Source of the DNA: Brienomyrus brachyistius
Taxonomy: Eukaryota > Chordata > Actinopteri > Osteoglossiformes > Mormyridae
Reading direction: 5' to 3'
DNA length: 64,000 nucleotides
Assembly: GCF_023856365.1 (NCBI RefSeq)
Contig: NC_064534.1
Location: 13,412,536-13,476,535 of the forward strand
The notes beneath the pieces are model-generated. The model was not told where the DNA came from. It ran no database searches and was given only the letters and a program-made list of their open reading frames with translations. Positions 1 through 11,360 of this stretch are shown here, one piece after another. The translations under genes were made by a program, and so were the position numbers. Each line of letters begins with the position of its first letter. The first letter of the stretch is position 1.

Positions 1-1682
1 TAGTACAGGGAGGTATAAATAAAGATAGAGAAAAGTGACAGACTGACTGAATCATATTTATTAGAGGAAAGAGGAATTCATTCTGGAAAACATGATAATC
101 GCCTCATTAATATTCGCAGGCAGGCTATAACGGCCAGCTGAATGGCATAGCTGGGGTGCTGGGAACCCTGAAGATGGGCCAACGGCATCGGCATGCCACC
201 CCACGCCACACGAGGCGCCCCTCTTCTAGCATCAAACCCAGGAAGCATCTCGCAACAGAGAAGTTTTCACCACGAACACGTCAGCTACCTGAACTCCCAC
301 CCCCACCCCCCATAACAGTGATAGTATTGCGGCTGCCCGACATAAAACCTCATATGACTGACGTTAAGTTCTGCCCCATTTCAGGGGAGGGACTCACCAG
401 CTGCTAAAAATAAGATGATAATAATAATGATTCTTCAACAATCAGACAAACAGATCGTGTTGTTCGGTAATCAAAGCGGTCTCTGACAGTTTGCAGGCGA
501 GTGCTTCTTGTTGTTTAAAAAAAAACAAAAAAAAAACAGATTTCATTTACAAATATCAGCCTAACTCTGGCCCGTTCCGGCTGATCAGAGAATGTTCAGT
601 AGGGGTGTCAAGCCTTTAAGAGAAGCTGTGCTGGGATTGTAACTCCGACAGTGTGAACAGAGATTTGTTTTCCCTGTAGGAGGCTAATGGATAGTCACAA
701 CACCACAGCGCCCCGTGTGGCCTGGAGTCTTCTTCTAACCATGTCATAGTGTCTCACAAAGGCCAAGTCACTAAGACACACTGCCAGTGGGAAAAGTAAC
801 CCCCCCCCAAGAAAAACAGGGACAGGTAAACAGAAACAAGGCACGTGGGCAAATAAAAAAAAAATAAAAAAATTAAAATGCACACGCATGAGCAACGAGT
901 TTCGCACTCAACATTTGCAGTGTCGCCATGGGAGCAGCCTCCCGAAATGTCTCGACATGCCCCGTCGGCTTGTCCCTGAAACCCCCCGCCCCAACACTCT
1001 TACTCACCCGTAAGGCATGTGACCGAAATGTTATCACGGCCCGCGCAGGGAACTCGGCGCTCCGTGAAACCCAAACCAGCCTGCGACCCACTCACTCTGC
1101 AAGGCCTCGGAAGCGGCTCTCAACCTGGGGGTCGGCGTGTGGGAACCTGCCCCCCCCCCCAATCACTTCACTTATTTCACACAAACACATAAATAAACGC
1201 AAACAACGCCTTTGTGTGTTTCACCTAGTCGGTAGGATTATACCGAAGCCCCCGGCGAACACGACCACAGTGAGAAACGACCATAGCGAACATGGAGGAC
1301 CGGCTGCATGCACCTTCTCAGGTGGATTCACGTCACACACCAGGGCCGCGGTGGGGTGGGGGGAATGGATTTTCTGGAGGGTCTGAGCACCACAGATCAT
1401 CAAGATCACCGGGATCCAGTTCGAGTACAAAATGCGTACGAGCAGAGACGGTGTTCAAAGCCGTCCCGTATGAAAGGGTCCGACAGCGGCCCGACGTGAG
1501 CGAGGAGAGGCGAAGGCTCACACCTCCTCAGGCGCTCCTCGTTTTCCCAGCCATTGTCAGGAGCGCGCAGCCTCACAGGAGAGACACCTCCCCCCACAAA
1601 GCCAGCGCACACTCAAACACTCACGTGGGCGGCTTCTGACACGAGTGCCGACGGGAGGGATCCAGCTTACACACAAACTTAC
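1..1682 (-). other. bin3: bin3 intron 3 (right-hand part)
   Basis: This follows the splice donor of bin3 exon 3 (GT at 1682-1681 on the minus strand). I looked for the next bin3 coding exon, which in the family begins with a run of acidic and glutamine residues (LEEQTRR-like), and did not see it, so the remaining exons should lie left of the window. The stretch holds short A- and C-homopolymer runs and no recognisable gene. Open frames here show no family resemblance. Confidence 0.6.
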
Positions 1683-1723
1683 TTTTGCAGTTTGTCGTAC
1701 TCCCGCTCAAAGTCTCTCTCCAC
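1683..1723 (-). CDS. bin3: bin3 exon 3 (N-BAR domain, coding)
   Basis: This 41-base exon encodes VERDFEREYDKLQ plus two bases of the next codon. It matches the start of the BAR domain of bridging integrator 3 (vertebrate family about 253 residues; human reads VERDFEREYGKLQ). On the minus strand it is preceded by a pyrimidine-rich tract and CAG (AG at 1725-1724) and followed by GTAAGT, a strong donor. Its phase fits exon 2, which ends on a complete Thr codon. BIN3 is a membrane-curving N-BAR protein tied to actin organisation, Cdc42 signalling and cytokinesis; that function is family knowledge. Only about 32 residues of the protein are encoded in the window. Confidence 0.93.
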
Positions 1724-1971
1724 CTGTGGACAGAGGGAACGTACACAGAGGTCAGAGCGCTTATCAGGGTGGGGGGGGGATGCTCCTCTAGCTGCTCCGG
1801 CGTGTAAATGGCAGCGACGCATCTCTCGTTCTCTCTCTCTGGAGAACGGAGGCCTTTGCCAGGGCAGTGGGAGTGAAGGGGCTGTTGTCAAACCCCACCT
1901 GCCGAATGAGTCAGCGCGGCCAACACAGGCACACAGACACGCACACATGCACTAATAACATGCGCAAAGTA

Positions 1972-1994
1972 ACACACACACACACACACACACA
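1972..1994. repeat. CA microsatellite
   Basis: Uninterrupted (AC)n of 23 bases. A second, shorter run occurs near 2133-2149. Both sit at the left edge of the 33-bp minisatellite, which also contains ACACAGATAC. Confidence 0.95.
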
Positions 1995-2004
1995 AACATA
2001 GCGT

Positions 2005-3183
2005 AAGCTGCACAGATACTAACAGTGTGTGAACAACTACACAGATACTAATAGCACGTTCAGAATAACCTGCATAGATACTAATAATGTGTGGACAGTA
2101 ACTCGCACAGATACTAATAACATGCGCAAAGTAACACACACACACACAAACAGAGTAAGCTGCACAGATACTAATAGCGCGTGGACAGTAACCTCGCAGA
2201 TACTAACAGTGTGTGAATAGCTACACAGATACTAATAGCATGTGCAGAGTAATCTACATAGATGCTAATAACACGTGGACAGTAACTCACGCAGATACTA
2301 ATAGTACATGCAGAATAACCTGCATAGATACTAATAACGTGTGGACAGTAACTCGCACAGATACTAATAGCATGTGCAGAGTAACCTGCATAGATACTAA
2401 TGACGCATGGATAGTAACTCACACAGATACTACTACTATGTGCAGAATAACCTGCATAAATACTAATAAGGTGTGGACAGTAACTCACACAGATACTAAT
2501 GGCATGTGCAGAGTAACCTGCATAGATACCAATAATGTGTGGACAGTAACCCACATAGATACTAATAGCATGTGCAGAGTAACCTGCATAAATAACAATA
2601 ACGGATGGACAGTAACCCGCATAAATACTAATGGTATGTGCAGAGTAACCTGCATAGATACTAATAGTATGTGCAGAGTAACCTGCATAAATAACAATAA
2701 CGTGTGGACAGTAACCCGCATAGATACTAATAGTATGTGCAGAGTAACCTGCATAAATAACAATAACGGATGGACAGTAACCCGCATAGATACTAATGGT
2801 ATGTGCAGAGTAACCTGCATAGATACTAATAGTATGTGCAGAGTAACTTGCATAAATAACAATAACGTGTGGACAGTAACCCGCATAGATACTAATAGTA
2901 TGTGCAGAGTAACCTGCATAGATACTAATAACGTGTGGACATTAACCCACATAGATACTAATAGTATGTGCAGAGTAACCTGCATGGATACTAATAACGT
3001 GTGGACATTAACCCACATAGATACTAATAGTATGTGCAGATTAACCTGCATGGATACTAATAACGTGTGGACATTAACCCACATATATACTAATAGTATG
3101 TGCAGATTAACCTGCATGGATACTAATAACGTGTGGACATTAACCCACATTGGTTCTAGTCGCATGTGCAGAGTAACACACTG
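2005..3183. repeat. 33-bp minisatellite in bin3 intron 2
   Basis: Roughly 35 tandem copies of a 33-base unit with the recurring core AGATACTAATAG followed by GTGCAGAGTAACCTGCAT or GTGGACAGTAACCCGCAT. The two unit types largely alternate, giving a 66-base higher-order period. Because 33 is divisible by three, long open frames run through on both strands (323 codons on plus, 244 on minus) with an 11-residue protein repeat; these are by-products of the repeat. The left edge is degenerate and the right part more homogeneous. Confidence 0.95.
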
Positions 3184-3710
3184 ATGATGGCAGAATGACA
3201 GGGTGATAATTTGGCCCAACTATGGAATAAAAACTTCAGTTTCTTTGGAATTTCAGTTACAGTGGAAACTGCTTACAGTGATCTGGGCGAAATTGATCGG
3301 TATATGATCATTATAACTGATTCTTTTTTCTTTTCCTTTGTCTCAAGCAGATTACCATCTAATTGACATCTGTATATGTATTATATGCATATAAGTAATA
3401 AAATGGACAGCTTTGCTATTTACTAAATTTTTGATTTTAAAAATACAGTACAGCCATTTCCAATGCATGATAATACAGTACTGTACATAAAATATAGCTT
3501 ATTGTAGTTTCGATGCTGCATCTCGCCGGCTTGTTTTGGCAGTTTATCATAAGCTTTGATGGGTTTACATTTGTCATTGAGAGATAATGACTTTCTTTTT
3601 CCCGTCATGTTTTCTGTGCACGCAGCATTAGCCTCAGGTAACTAGCCAGAAGCAGACGGGTTACTGCAAGGCAAAGTAGGGTGATCAAAGTAAAGTTAAA
3701 AAATGTATAT

Positions 3711-3722
3711 ATGTTGTCATCT
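3711..3722. repeat. target-site duplication of the SINE (left copy)
   Basis: ATGTTGTCATCT. The identical right copy is at 4078-4089, immediately after the SINE tail. Confidence 0.9.
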
Positions 3723-4077
3723 GCGGCATGGTGGTGCAGTGGTTAGCACTGTCGCCTCACACCTCTGGGACCCGGGTTCGAGTCTCCGCCTGGGTCACAT
3801 GTGTGCGGAGTTTGCATGTTCTCCCCGTGTCGTCGTGGGGTTTCCTCCGGGTACTCCGGTTTCCCCCCACAGTCCAAAAACATGCTGAGGCTAATTGGAG
3901 TTGCTGAATTGCCCGTAGGTGTGCATGTGTGAGTGAATGGTGTGTGAGTGTGCCCTGCGATGGGCTGGCCCCCCATCCTGGGTTGTTCCCTGCCTCGTGC
4001 CCATTGATTCCGGGATAGGCTCCGGACCCCCCGCGACCCAATAGGATAAGCGGTTTGGAAAATGGATGGATGGATGG
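3723..4077 (+). mobile_element. tRNA-derived SINE (AFC/V-SINE-like), full length
   Basis: The head carries RNA polymerase III tRNA-type promoter elements: an A box TGGTGCAGTGG (about 3730-3740) and a B box GGTTCGAGTCTC (about 3775-3786). The body has GTTTGCATGTTCTCCCCGTG and TTTCCTCCGGGTACTCCGGT, widely shared by fish SINEs, and the 3' end is a short GGAT repeat. Flanks are perfect 12-base direct repeats ATGTTGTCATCT at 3711-3722 and 4078-4089, the target-site duplication of LINE-mediated insertion. It sits inside the MITE at 3258-4250, so it arrived later. The exact family name needs a repeat library. Confidence 0.88.
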
Positions 4078-5815
4078 ATGTTGTCATCTATAAAATAAAA
4101 TTAAAAAAAACCCGAAAATGAACACGGACTACTTAAGTACTATAAGCGAGTTATTTAAACGGCATTTGTAATGATTCTGTCCCAAGATTTTTGATCTATA
4201 CAAGGGGCTGATCACTATAACCGTGATCACTGTAAATGGTTTTCACTGTATTTGACTGAAGTGTCGGCCTGCATTTCTGACAATGGGAGGCTCTTCACAT
4301 GCGTTTTCCCTCTTTTTTTATGTAGGCATTTTTTTCCCATGGTCAATTCACAAATGTCATTCTCAAAGGAAAAAGACAGATACTTTAACGATCAGAGAAG
4401 GTGGGTGGTATTCACTGCTGGCACAACTTCCCAACTGTCTCACTTGAGACACTTCCAACAGAGTAACTCAAGCCCCCGCCCATTGGAATGGCACCCTAGC
4501 TGGCGAAGGTAGCATATGATTGCCTGATGGTGTGACCGTGTGCTGCGCCCATGTGCATTTTGGGGGCATTACCCAATCGACTGGCATGTCCGGAATGTTC
4601 ATTGATGACGGGGCTTCCCCTCGTACCCTGAAGCACGATCTATTTTGGAAACAACTTCCAGAAGTAAGCCAGTCTCATGTCCCCCCACCTGGCTCCTGCA
4701 TGCTCACCGCTGTTCCGGTGGCCATCCCCCGGGGCCACCCCGAGCCCCCCAGGCCTTGGCCCAGCTGTTCCAGCCAGCCCAGGCCCATCCACTTCCAGGC
4801 AGTGGGGGGGCTCCGTGGGCTTTGGGATAAACAAACACTGGGGCAGGAAGCGGCCAACTTGTCTCTGGAGAGGCTCCAAAGGGCCGGCCAGGCCCCCCGC
4901 CAGCCCACCCGCTCCCAGGGTCTGGGCCTCTGATGTCACAGGAAGCCATGGCGGGATGGGGGGGGTGGGCACATCACAGTGGAAGTGGTTTCACCCCAGC
5001 GGACTGGGCGCCCACTCGCCTCTGTGCATGAGTGGGACAAATTCATAGTCCTAACTCTACCGAATAAAGGTGGGGGACAAGAGTATATACTTCAGCTTAT
5101 TACAGAAAGTAAACGTTCATTCAAAGGCTTCCATAAGATTTACATTCAGGGTCCAAGGACCTTGGAGAACAGAAATGATGACAATCGTCAGGCTTAAACC
5201 TGCTCAGCTCTTGCCAAAGTGTAAAAGAAGGAGCCTGTGGAAATCTTCACAGGCATATTCATGTCTGATCCTTGGTCTTTTGGGAACAGCTATGGCAGAA
5301 GCCATCAGAAAACCTGAGTCGGCTGCCCAGGGCAACAGGGGAGTGAAGGTTACTGGGTGGACGGAGGTGAGCGGAGGTGTCAGCCAAAGATGTCGACTGT
5401 GCTGTGTGACAAGACGTACAACATGCACACAAAACATAAAGATCTCTCCTTCGCTTTCCTTTAAAGGAAGCCAAAAAGCAACTCATCTGGTGACGTCTGA
5501 AAGCCAGAGCCATTCAGAGGTACGATCTTGCAAATGGAAGCATACTGCTGAAGCGAGCCTTCACCAGCAAGCCAGATGAGTTTGTGTAAATCAGTTGGGC
5601 AAAAACCGATACCCCTTCAGCCTGACCATCCAGGTTGCAAACACAGCCCAAACACGGAACAAGAAATCCATGACATTTAGTGATTTCGCCACAGGGAACT
5701 GCTACATTCTCCACCTCGGCAAGACGCAAAACCTGTCAGTGCAGCCAGTGAATAAAACACAAACACGATCATATGTCAATAAGTTGATAGATGGAGCTGC
5801 GGAAAACAAGCTTAC

Positions 5816-5864
5816 CGTTTTTGAAACAATCTGTTTCTTCGGTTGTCCAATCTTGAATGGGATC
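5816..5864 (-). CDS. bin3: bin3 exon 2 (N-terminal amphipathic helix, coding)
   Basis: This 49-base exon completes a Trp codon with its first base and then encodes IPFKIGQPKKQIVSKT, almost identical to residues 4-19 of vertebrate BIN3. It is preceded on the minus strand by TTATTTCGTCTAG (acceptor AG at 5866-5865) and followed by GTAAGC (donor at 5815-5814). This segment is the basic, amphipathic N-terminal helix that inserts into membranes in N-BAR proteins. The open frame continues past both boundaries, but sequence outside the splice sites does not resemble BIN3. Confidence 0.95.
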
Positions 5865-8800
5865 CTAGACGAAATAACACAGATAAATAACATGAGTCAA
5901 GAATAAATAAAGAGCACGCTGACAAACAAGTGACTAAACGCAGCATACGTCATCGGGACGAGCGCGAAGATGTTCTTGTCGACAGGCGGGTCTGCTTTAT
6001 CACATTCCCGAAGTCGAGAAGGCGCACAGCCAAAAATGGCGGAACAGAATGGCGGAGAGTCGCCATTTAACTCAACACCATGACAGTTGGTCGTTTCAGC
6101 CTGGAAGTTGGGTTTAAAGCTGGGGGGGGGGGGCTTTCTTTCAGTATTCGGAATTTCATGGCAGGGGTCAGTGTTCACTGATGGACAAGCAACTTCAGCT
6201 ACCCACAGAGGCTGCTGCTGTTAGCAACCTGCAGGTAAGCGGCCGCAGGAAGCCGGCAGGGCCCCTGCTAGCCTCGTCGGTAAACCCCTTCCCTGCTGCG
6301 GCGTGCTCTGCGGTGTCCCCGCGGACTTCCTGTCACCATGCCGCACATCTGTCTCCCATTGCTGGCGGATGTCACTAATTAGAAGTGTCTGTCCCCTCTG
6401 CCCCACATCCCTCTCCTCCACAACCTCCCCCCATCCTTCATCCACAGGGTCCTGTCAATTGTTTCAGCTAGAAACCACAGCGCCCTCCACGCCTCCGACT
6501 AACCCCCCTGCACACACTTGCATGGCCCGGCCCCCAAGCTTCACCCGCAAGGTCATCCCAGCATCTGAGGCCGACATATCGCAGCGTATACTACTGTCAC
6601 TCTAATCGTATTGCGATTAGATAATATTCGTTTAGACTACAAAGAACCTGGATAATTGAGCTGAGTCTTCGGGACAGACTTGTCTTTGGGGATTGCGAAA
6701 TAAACAAAATAGACACACAAAACAAAAACCCCCCCCCCTGCAAAATCAGTCCTGAGGCTGCGCCTCTGTTTCGATGCGACTCCAATGTCTTTCATGCAGG
6801 GATCTCCTGCAAACTTCCCCCTACTCTGAACAGGCTAATGGGAAGAACCTGACTGAAGGCAGCCAGTGGGCGGAATACGGACATCACTGTATCCTGAGAC
6901 GGTCAAAGTAGCACTAAAAGGAAAGAAAAAAAAAAAAAAAAAAAACAAGAAAACTCATAGGTGACCTTGAAAGAGCTCATACACTGCCCAGGACCCAGAA
7001 GTTCCCAAAAAAAATAAATGCATTCACAAACAAATGGCCAAATAATAAACATCCCCCGTAGAAATGAAGAAGCCAGTGTCCTTAGACAATAAACGACCCA
7101 TGACCCCTGTTATCTTACAGCGGGTGGGTGGCGGGCGTCCGTAGTGACTGTACTTCATGTGCCGTCTGACAATCAAATTCACAGCAAAATAACTGCAAAA
7201 TGCTATGAAATCTTGGAAGGTAAAAAAAAAAAGAAAAAAAAAAGACATCAGTCACTGATTCCCCCGAAAGTGCATTCATCCTTCCCGTGCGATACAGCAC
7301 TCTGATTACTATGGTGGGGGCGGGACTGCCAGGGAAACGCCTGACCTTTGCGCGGCTGAGAAGCGTTCCTCGTCGGGGCGACGCTATTAACGACTGAGGC
7401 GTCTGGCAGATGGCTGCGTTTGGGGAGGAGGCGGGAGCTGCTCCTGCTGCCGGTGCTGATGGTGTGGCTAGTGGGCGGGTTGGTTCATAGACCAATGAGA
7501 AGGAACACGAAAAGGGTGAAGGAGTGAAGACACGAGGAGCACCTCGCTTCAAGGTCTTCATCCGCAGTCCTCGAAGCGAGGTCCTCATCATGTCTTAGGA
7601 AACAGGCTAGCATGGACTCTTCTTCTTTATGGCCTAAGACCAGTGATTAACATTCGGTGAAACTCAAAAGAATGATATTAAGGTGTGGGGAATGGGAGGG
7701 GGGGTCCGGCAAGCCAGCTTCCTGAGGAAAAGTACATTCGCCCGTGTCACACTTTTCATAAGCGAACGGCATCATGGAAAACTACTCCTTCACCCACTCG
7801 AATTCCTCAAGGGCAGACGGTGAGTCACGCCGTGGCGACTCGTGGACGGCACGCGGGAGGTGCATCTTAGCAGCAATCACTTGCTCGCTCACTCGCCTGG
7901 ACTGGACCCCGATACAGCGCCCCCTCTGTGCACGTTACACACACATGTGCTTGTCTGTTTTCCCAAAGCTGTCGACTAGACAGCATCCATATGCAAACGA
8001 CTCAGTCTCACGTCAAAGAGATGCTGTTGCTGTTTATTTTTCCTACTGAAAGACGACGAGGATTGGCGCCCACGGATCGCACGGGGACACATGCCTGCTC
8101 GAGCGCAACTTCGGCTCTGACGTGTCTTTGAATCTTAAACTTTAAGCCGAGAAATGGGTTCCGACGCCGCTTCGGGTCCCGGGAGGGTAACAGAAAGGTG
8201 ACAGTTACAGGTCATTACGCTCCACATTAGTCTGCGTGCTGTGTAGACGTGTACGATCAAAGGCGGGAGCGTGACACGAGTACAACCACAAACACATTAA
8301 GGTCCATTGTGTATGAATTTATACTGTATGTGTGACATTCTACCTATAAATACACACAAAGGCATACAGGGGGCAGTCAAATTAAAGGGAATTCTTTCAA
8401 TAGGGACATCAAGGACACAATGAGGAGTAAGGATGCCCTTTCCAATGTGTCATGGAAAGCTGTCATACAAGTTCTGAACTGTAGGCAGGGGGATATTAGA
8501 CCAACTCTACAAGGGATGGAGAGGATAGAAATCTACTTCACACTCTACACTCCAGAACTTCTCATAAAGGTTCAGGGAGGTCATGAAAGGTGTTTGACAT
8601 CACCCTGGTGTTCATGAAACTACCCTTTGTTTTACAGTGCATTGGGGGGGGGATTATCATCTCAAAGTACAGGAACATCCTGACAGAATGGTGATTACAC
8701 TGAAGGGTTAGCCCGACCCAGTAAACTGGCTTTATATTCTGTTGTGTGACCATGCAGAGCAGTGATCTGACCTAATGCCTACCGCAAGATGGCTGCCCGT

Positions 8801-9049
8801 ACCCCTACTGATGCCCCACCATGTATAGCATCTGGCAGCACACACTGTGGGTTGAAGGCACCCATCAGGTATCCCTAAACTTAAACCCATCTGGGTGTAG
8901 GAAAGGGGGTCAAAGATAACCCAGTAAACCAGATTAGTATTTCTCTGCTCATCAGGGGTCTGGGCTTTGGGCTCCTGACACCAGGTTGTGTGCCTTTGCA
9001 CTTTGGCCATGGATATAGTCCCTGCCCAGCTCATGCAGCTCCCCAGGCA

Positions 9050-9200
9050 AGTTTCGCCACTGGTGCCCCCTGTCTGTGACAAAGTGAAACTGGCTCACTA
9101 AGTCAGTGCCCCCTCAACAAATGGTGCCGTAGGCGTCCGCTGATGTTGCCTAATGGGTTGACTGACACCGGCCCTGACATATGTCCACTTGACGAAGCTC
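9050..9200 (-). repeat. unclassified dispersed repeat, copy 1
   Basis: Read on the minus strand this contains GAGGGGGCACTGACTTAG followed by TTTCACTTTG, and upstream AGTCAACCC. The same words occur in the same order on the plus strand near 52.5 kb (GTCAACCC, AGGGGGCACTGACTTGCTAG, TTTCACTTTG). The shared stretch is roughly 130 bases with several mismatches. I cannot assign it to a family. Confidence 0.5.
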
Positions 9201-10449
9201 ACAGCAGTATTTGCTGAGACTGGTTGTGTTCAGTTACGCAGTCATTGTGTTCACTGGTTCAAGTCAATTCTGCGGTTGTACTGTGTTCCGTAACTGTGCA
9301 GTTAAATGTCCATCAATCCCTGTCTGTGAGCTTCACACTGTCCCTCTCGGCTGATGCCATTTGTTCATATCTAGCACATGCAGGGCCAAAATTGAGCGGG
9401 TGGGGTCCTCTGTGTTAAAGTCATTGTTGGGGGCCTACCTACACTATAAAAAGTTGCATGAACGACTACCGCCCCAGTTAGCACGTCCGGCCTTGGGTAC
9501 ATGCTTCTAGTTTTGAACCCTTTCTCATAGACCACGTCTCTGTTATTTCGTCCACCTCCTGTACATAAGCACAGTAATATTATTACGTTCAGGTGTAATA
9601 TTGATGGAACACATATTTGCATAGACACACGCACAGGAACATTCTCACCTTAAATAAAAGTGAATGAGCACATGTTTATTGTGTTTGTGCAGGTCTATGT
9701 GCATCAATAATGCATGTCCGTGTTTCGGGGAGGGAAAGCTAACACTGGAAAGAAAAACAGATCAGATGTTTTGCAGATCTGGCAAACACTAAAGCTTATT
9801 TTAAATGAGGTATTTTGGAAATGTTCTATAATCAGAGGAAACGTCCACCTTAATGATGCAATAACCTATTTCTGAGAGATTTCCCCATTTCCAATTTTCC
9901 TCACAACAATTAAGCTTTTAAATTATTTAGGGTAGGTATAATTATGCCATATTATCCTGGAAATGCCCAAGTACATGAGACAAGGGCATGGAGCGAGTTT
10001 CTAAAAAAGCACATCCAAGGTCACCCCAGTGCAGGTAAACAGGATGTCAGAGGCAATTACATTCTCCTTTTAATCAGGTAATCATAGGTGTATGTAACAT
10101 CTACAGTAGGATGTTTACTGCAGAGTTAAAACAGAAAACCTAAAAACCTAAGGCAAACCCAAGAGGTTAGACCCAGAGTCCTCCACGCCACATATTACTC
10201 ACTGCAAGCAAAAAACTAAGTGCAATTACGCTCCTTCTAATAGTAATATGTCCGTTTTTTTGAGCTACGGTCAGTGATTTTCTTGTATACATTTACTTCC
10301 ATGTTGCGATTCATTTTTTGGTACCACGTTCAATTCAATATTTCAATATTTATATATCAGCCGATTGAGTCATCTCATCTTTTAATAAAGATACATATAA
10401 TATTGTATACACATACATGTATATAAACACATACGTGTACACATACACA

Positions 10450-10477
10450 CGCACACACACACACACACACACACATA
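10450..10477. repeat. CA microsatellite at the left edge of the Tc1 insertion
   Basis: (AC)n running directly into the TA that borders the Tc1 element. The right flank of the element (11647-11705) is a TA/CA run, so the transposon seems to have landed in a pre-existing alternating purine-pyrimidine tract. Confidence 0.9.
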
Positions 10478-10763
10478 CACTGAACAAAAATATAAACGCA
10501 ACACTTTTGTTTTTGCTCCCATTTTTCATGAGATGGACTTAAAGATCTACAATTCATTCCAGATACACAATATTACCATTTCTCTCAAACATTTCTCACA
10601 AATCAGTCTAAATGTGTGATAGTGAGCACTTCTGCTTTGCTGAGATAATCCATCCCACCTCACAGGTGTGCCACATCAAGATGCTGATCTGACATCATGG
10701 GTAGTGCACAGGTGTACCTTATACTGCCCACAATAAAAGGCCACCCTGGAATGTGCAGTTTTG
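10478..10763 (+). repeat. Tc1 left terminal inverted repeat
   Basis: This pairs with 11361-11646. Both arms include the inward word CATCTTGATGTGGCACACC or its complement and end internally at GTGCAGTTTT. Arms of this length are characteristic of a subset of fish Tc1 families. Confidence 0.9.
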
Positions 10764-10775
10764 TCTCACAGCAAA

Positions 10776-11327
10776 ATGCCACAGATGCCACAAGCATTGA
10801 GGGAGCGTGCAATTGGCATGCTGACAGCAGGAATGTCAACCAGATCTGTTGCTCGTGCATTGAATGTTCATTTCTCAACCATAAGCCGTCTCCAAAGGCG
10901 TTTCAGAGAATATGGCAGTACATCCAACCGGCCTCACAACCGCAGACCACGTGTAACCACACCAGCCCAGGACCTCCACATCCAGCAGGTTCACCTCCAA
11001 GATCGTCTGAGACCAGCCACTCAGACAGATAATGCACGGCCCCATGTTGCAAGGATCTGTACACAGTTCTTGGAAGCTGAAAATGTCCCAGTTCTTGCAT
11101 GGCAGGCATACTCACCGGACATGTCACCCGTTGAGCATGTTTGGGATGTGCTTGACCGGCGTATACGACAGCGTGTACCAGTTCCCACTAATATCCAACA
11201 ACTTCGCACAGCCATTGAAGAGGAGTGGACCAACATTCCACAGGCCACAATTGACAATCTGATAAACTCTATGCGAAGAAGATGTGTTGCATTGCATGAG
11301 GCAAATGGTGGTCACACCAGATACTGA
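10776..11327 (+). pseudogene. Tc1 transposase remnant with internal deletion
   Basis: The first ATG in frame is at 10776 and the frame stays open for 183 residues. The N-terminal part is a paired-type helix-turn-helix region (LRERAIGMLTAGMSTRSVAR) followed by a basic GRPR-like hook, NRRPRV, for end binding. At about 11027-11030 the frame jumps from ...RPATQT directly to DNARPHVARICTQF, normally far downstream. The second catalytic Asp (in DNARPH) and the Glu of SPVEHVWDVL remain with 34 residues between them (D34E spacing). The first catalytic Asp and about 150 residues around it are gone, so it cannot catalyse transposition. It might still bind the element ends. The rest of the frame is free of stops. 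Confidence 0.9.
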
Positions 11328-11360
11328 CCGGTTCTGAGTCCCCAGACCCCCAATAAAGCA

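Larger units (their letters stand above)
3258..4250. mobile_element. pogo/Tigger-like MITE split by a SINE
   Basis: The left end at 3260-3283 begins CAGTGGAAAC and the right end at 4225-4248, read in reverse, begins CAGTGAAAAC. Over 26 bases including the flanking TA the two ends match at about 22 positions, and both continue into TTACAGTGATC. The element is bounded by TA on each side (3258-3259 and 4249-4250), the target of Tc1/mariner and pogo transposons. Without the SINE inside it is about 610 bases long. I see no transposase, so it is non-autonomous. Tigger/pogo is inferred from the terminal sequence style. Confidence 0.75.
1724..5815 (-). other. bin3: bin3 intron 2
   Basis: About 4.1 kb between two matching splice sites. 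From low to high coordinates it holds a CA microsatellite, a 33-bp minisatellite (about 2.0-3.2 kb), and a pogo/Tigger-like MITE carrying a SINE (3.26-4.25 kb). From 4.25 to 5.8 kb the sequence is non-repetitive and moderately GC-rich, with no exon I could recognise. The 169-codon frame at 5070-5579 on the plus strand resembles no family I know. Confidence 0.85.

Noticed and set aside
390..410. A possible six-base bin3 microexon (CAGCTG between TTTTTAG and GTGAGT on the minus strand)
   Set aside because: The splice sites look plausible, but it would give residues that do not match BIN3 and microexons of that size are very unlikely here.
2213..3184. 323-codon open frame, the second longest in the window
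   Set aside because: It is entirely within the 33-bp minisatellite and shows an 11-residue period; frames open equally on the opposite strand.
2485..3219. 244-codon minus-strand open frame
   Set aside because: It is the complement of the same 33-bp repeat.
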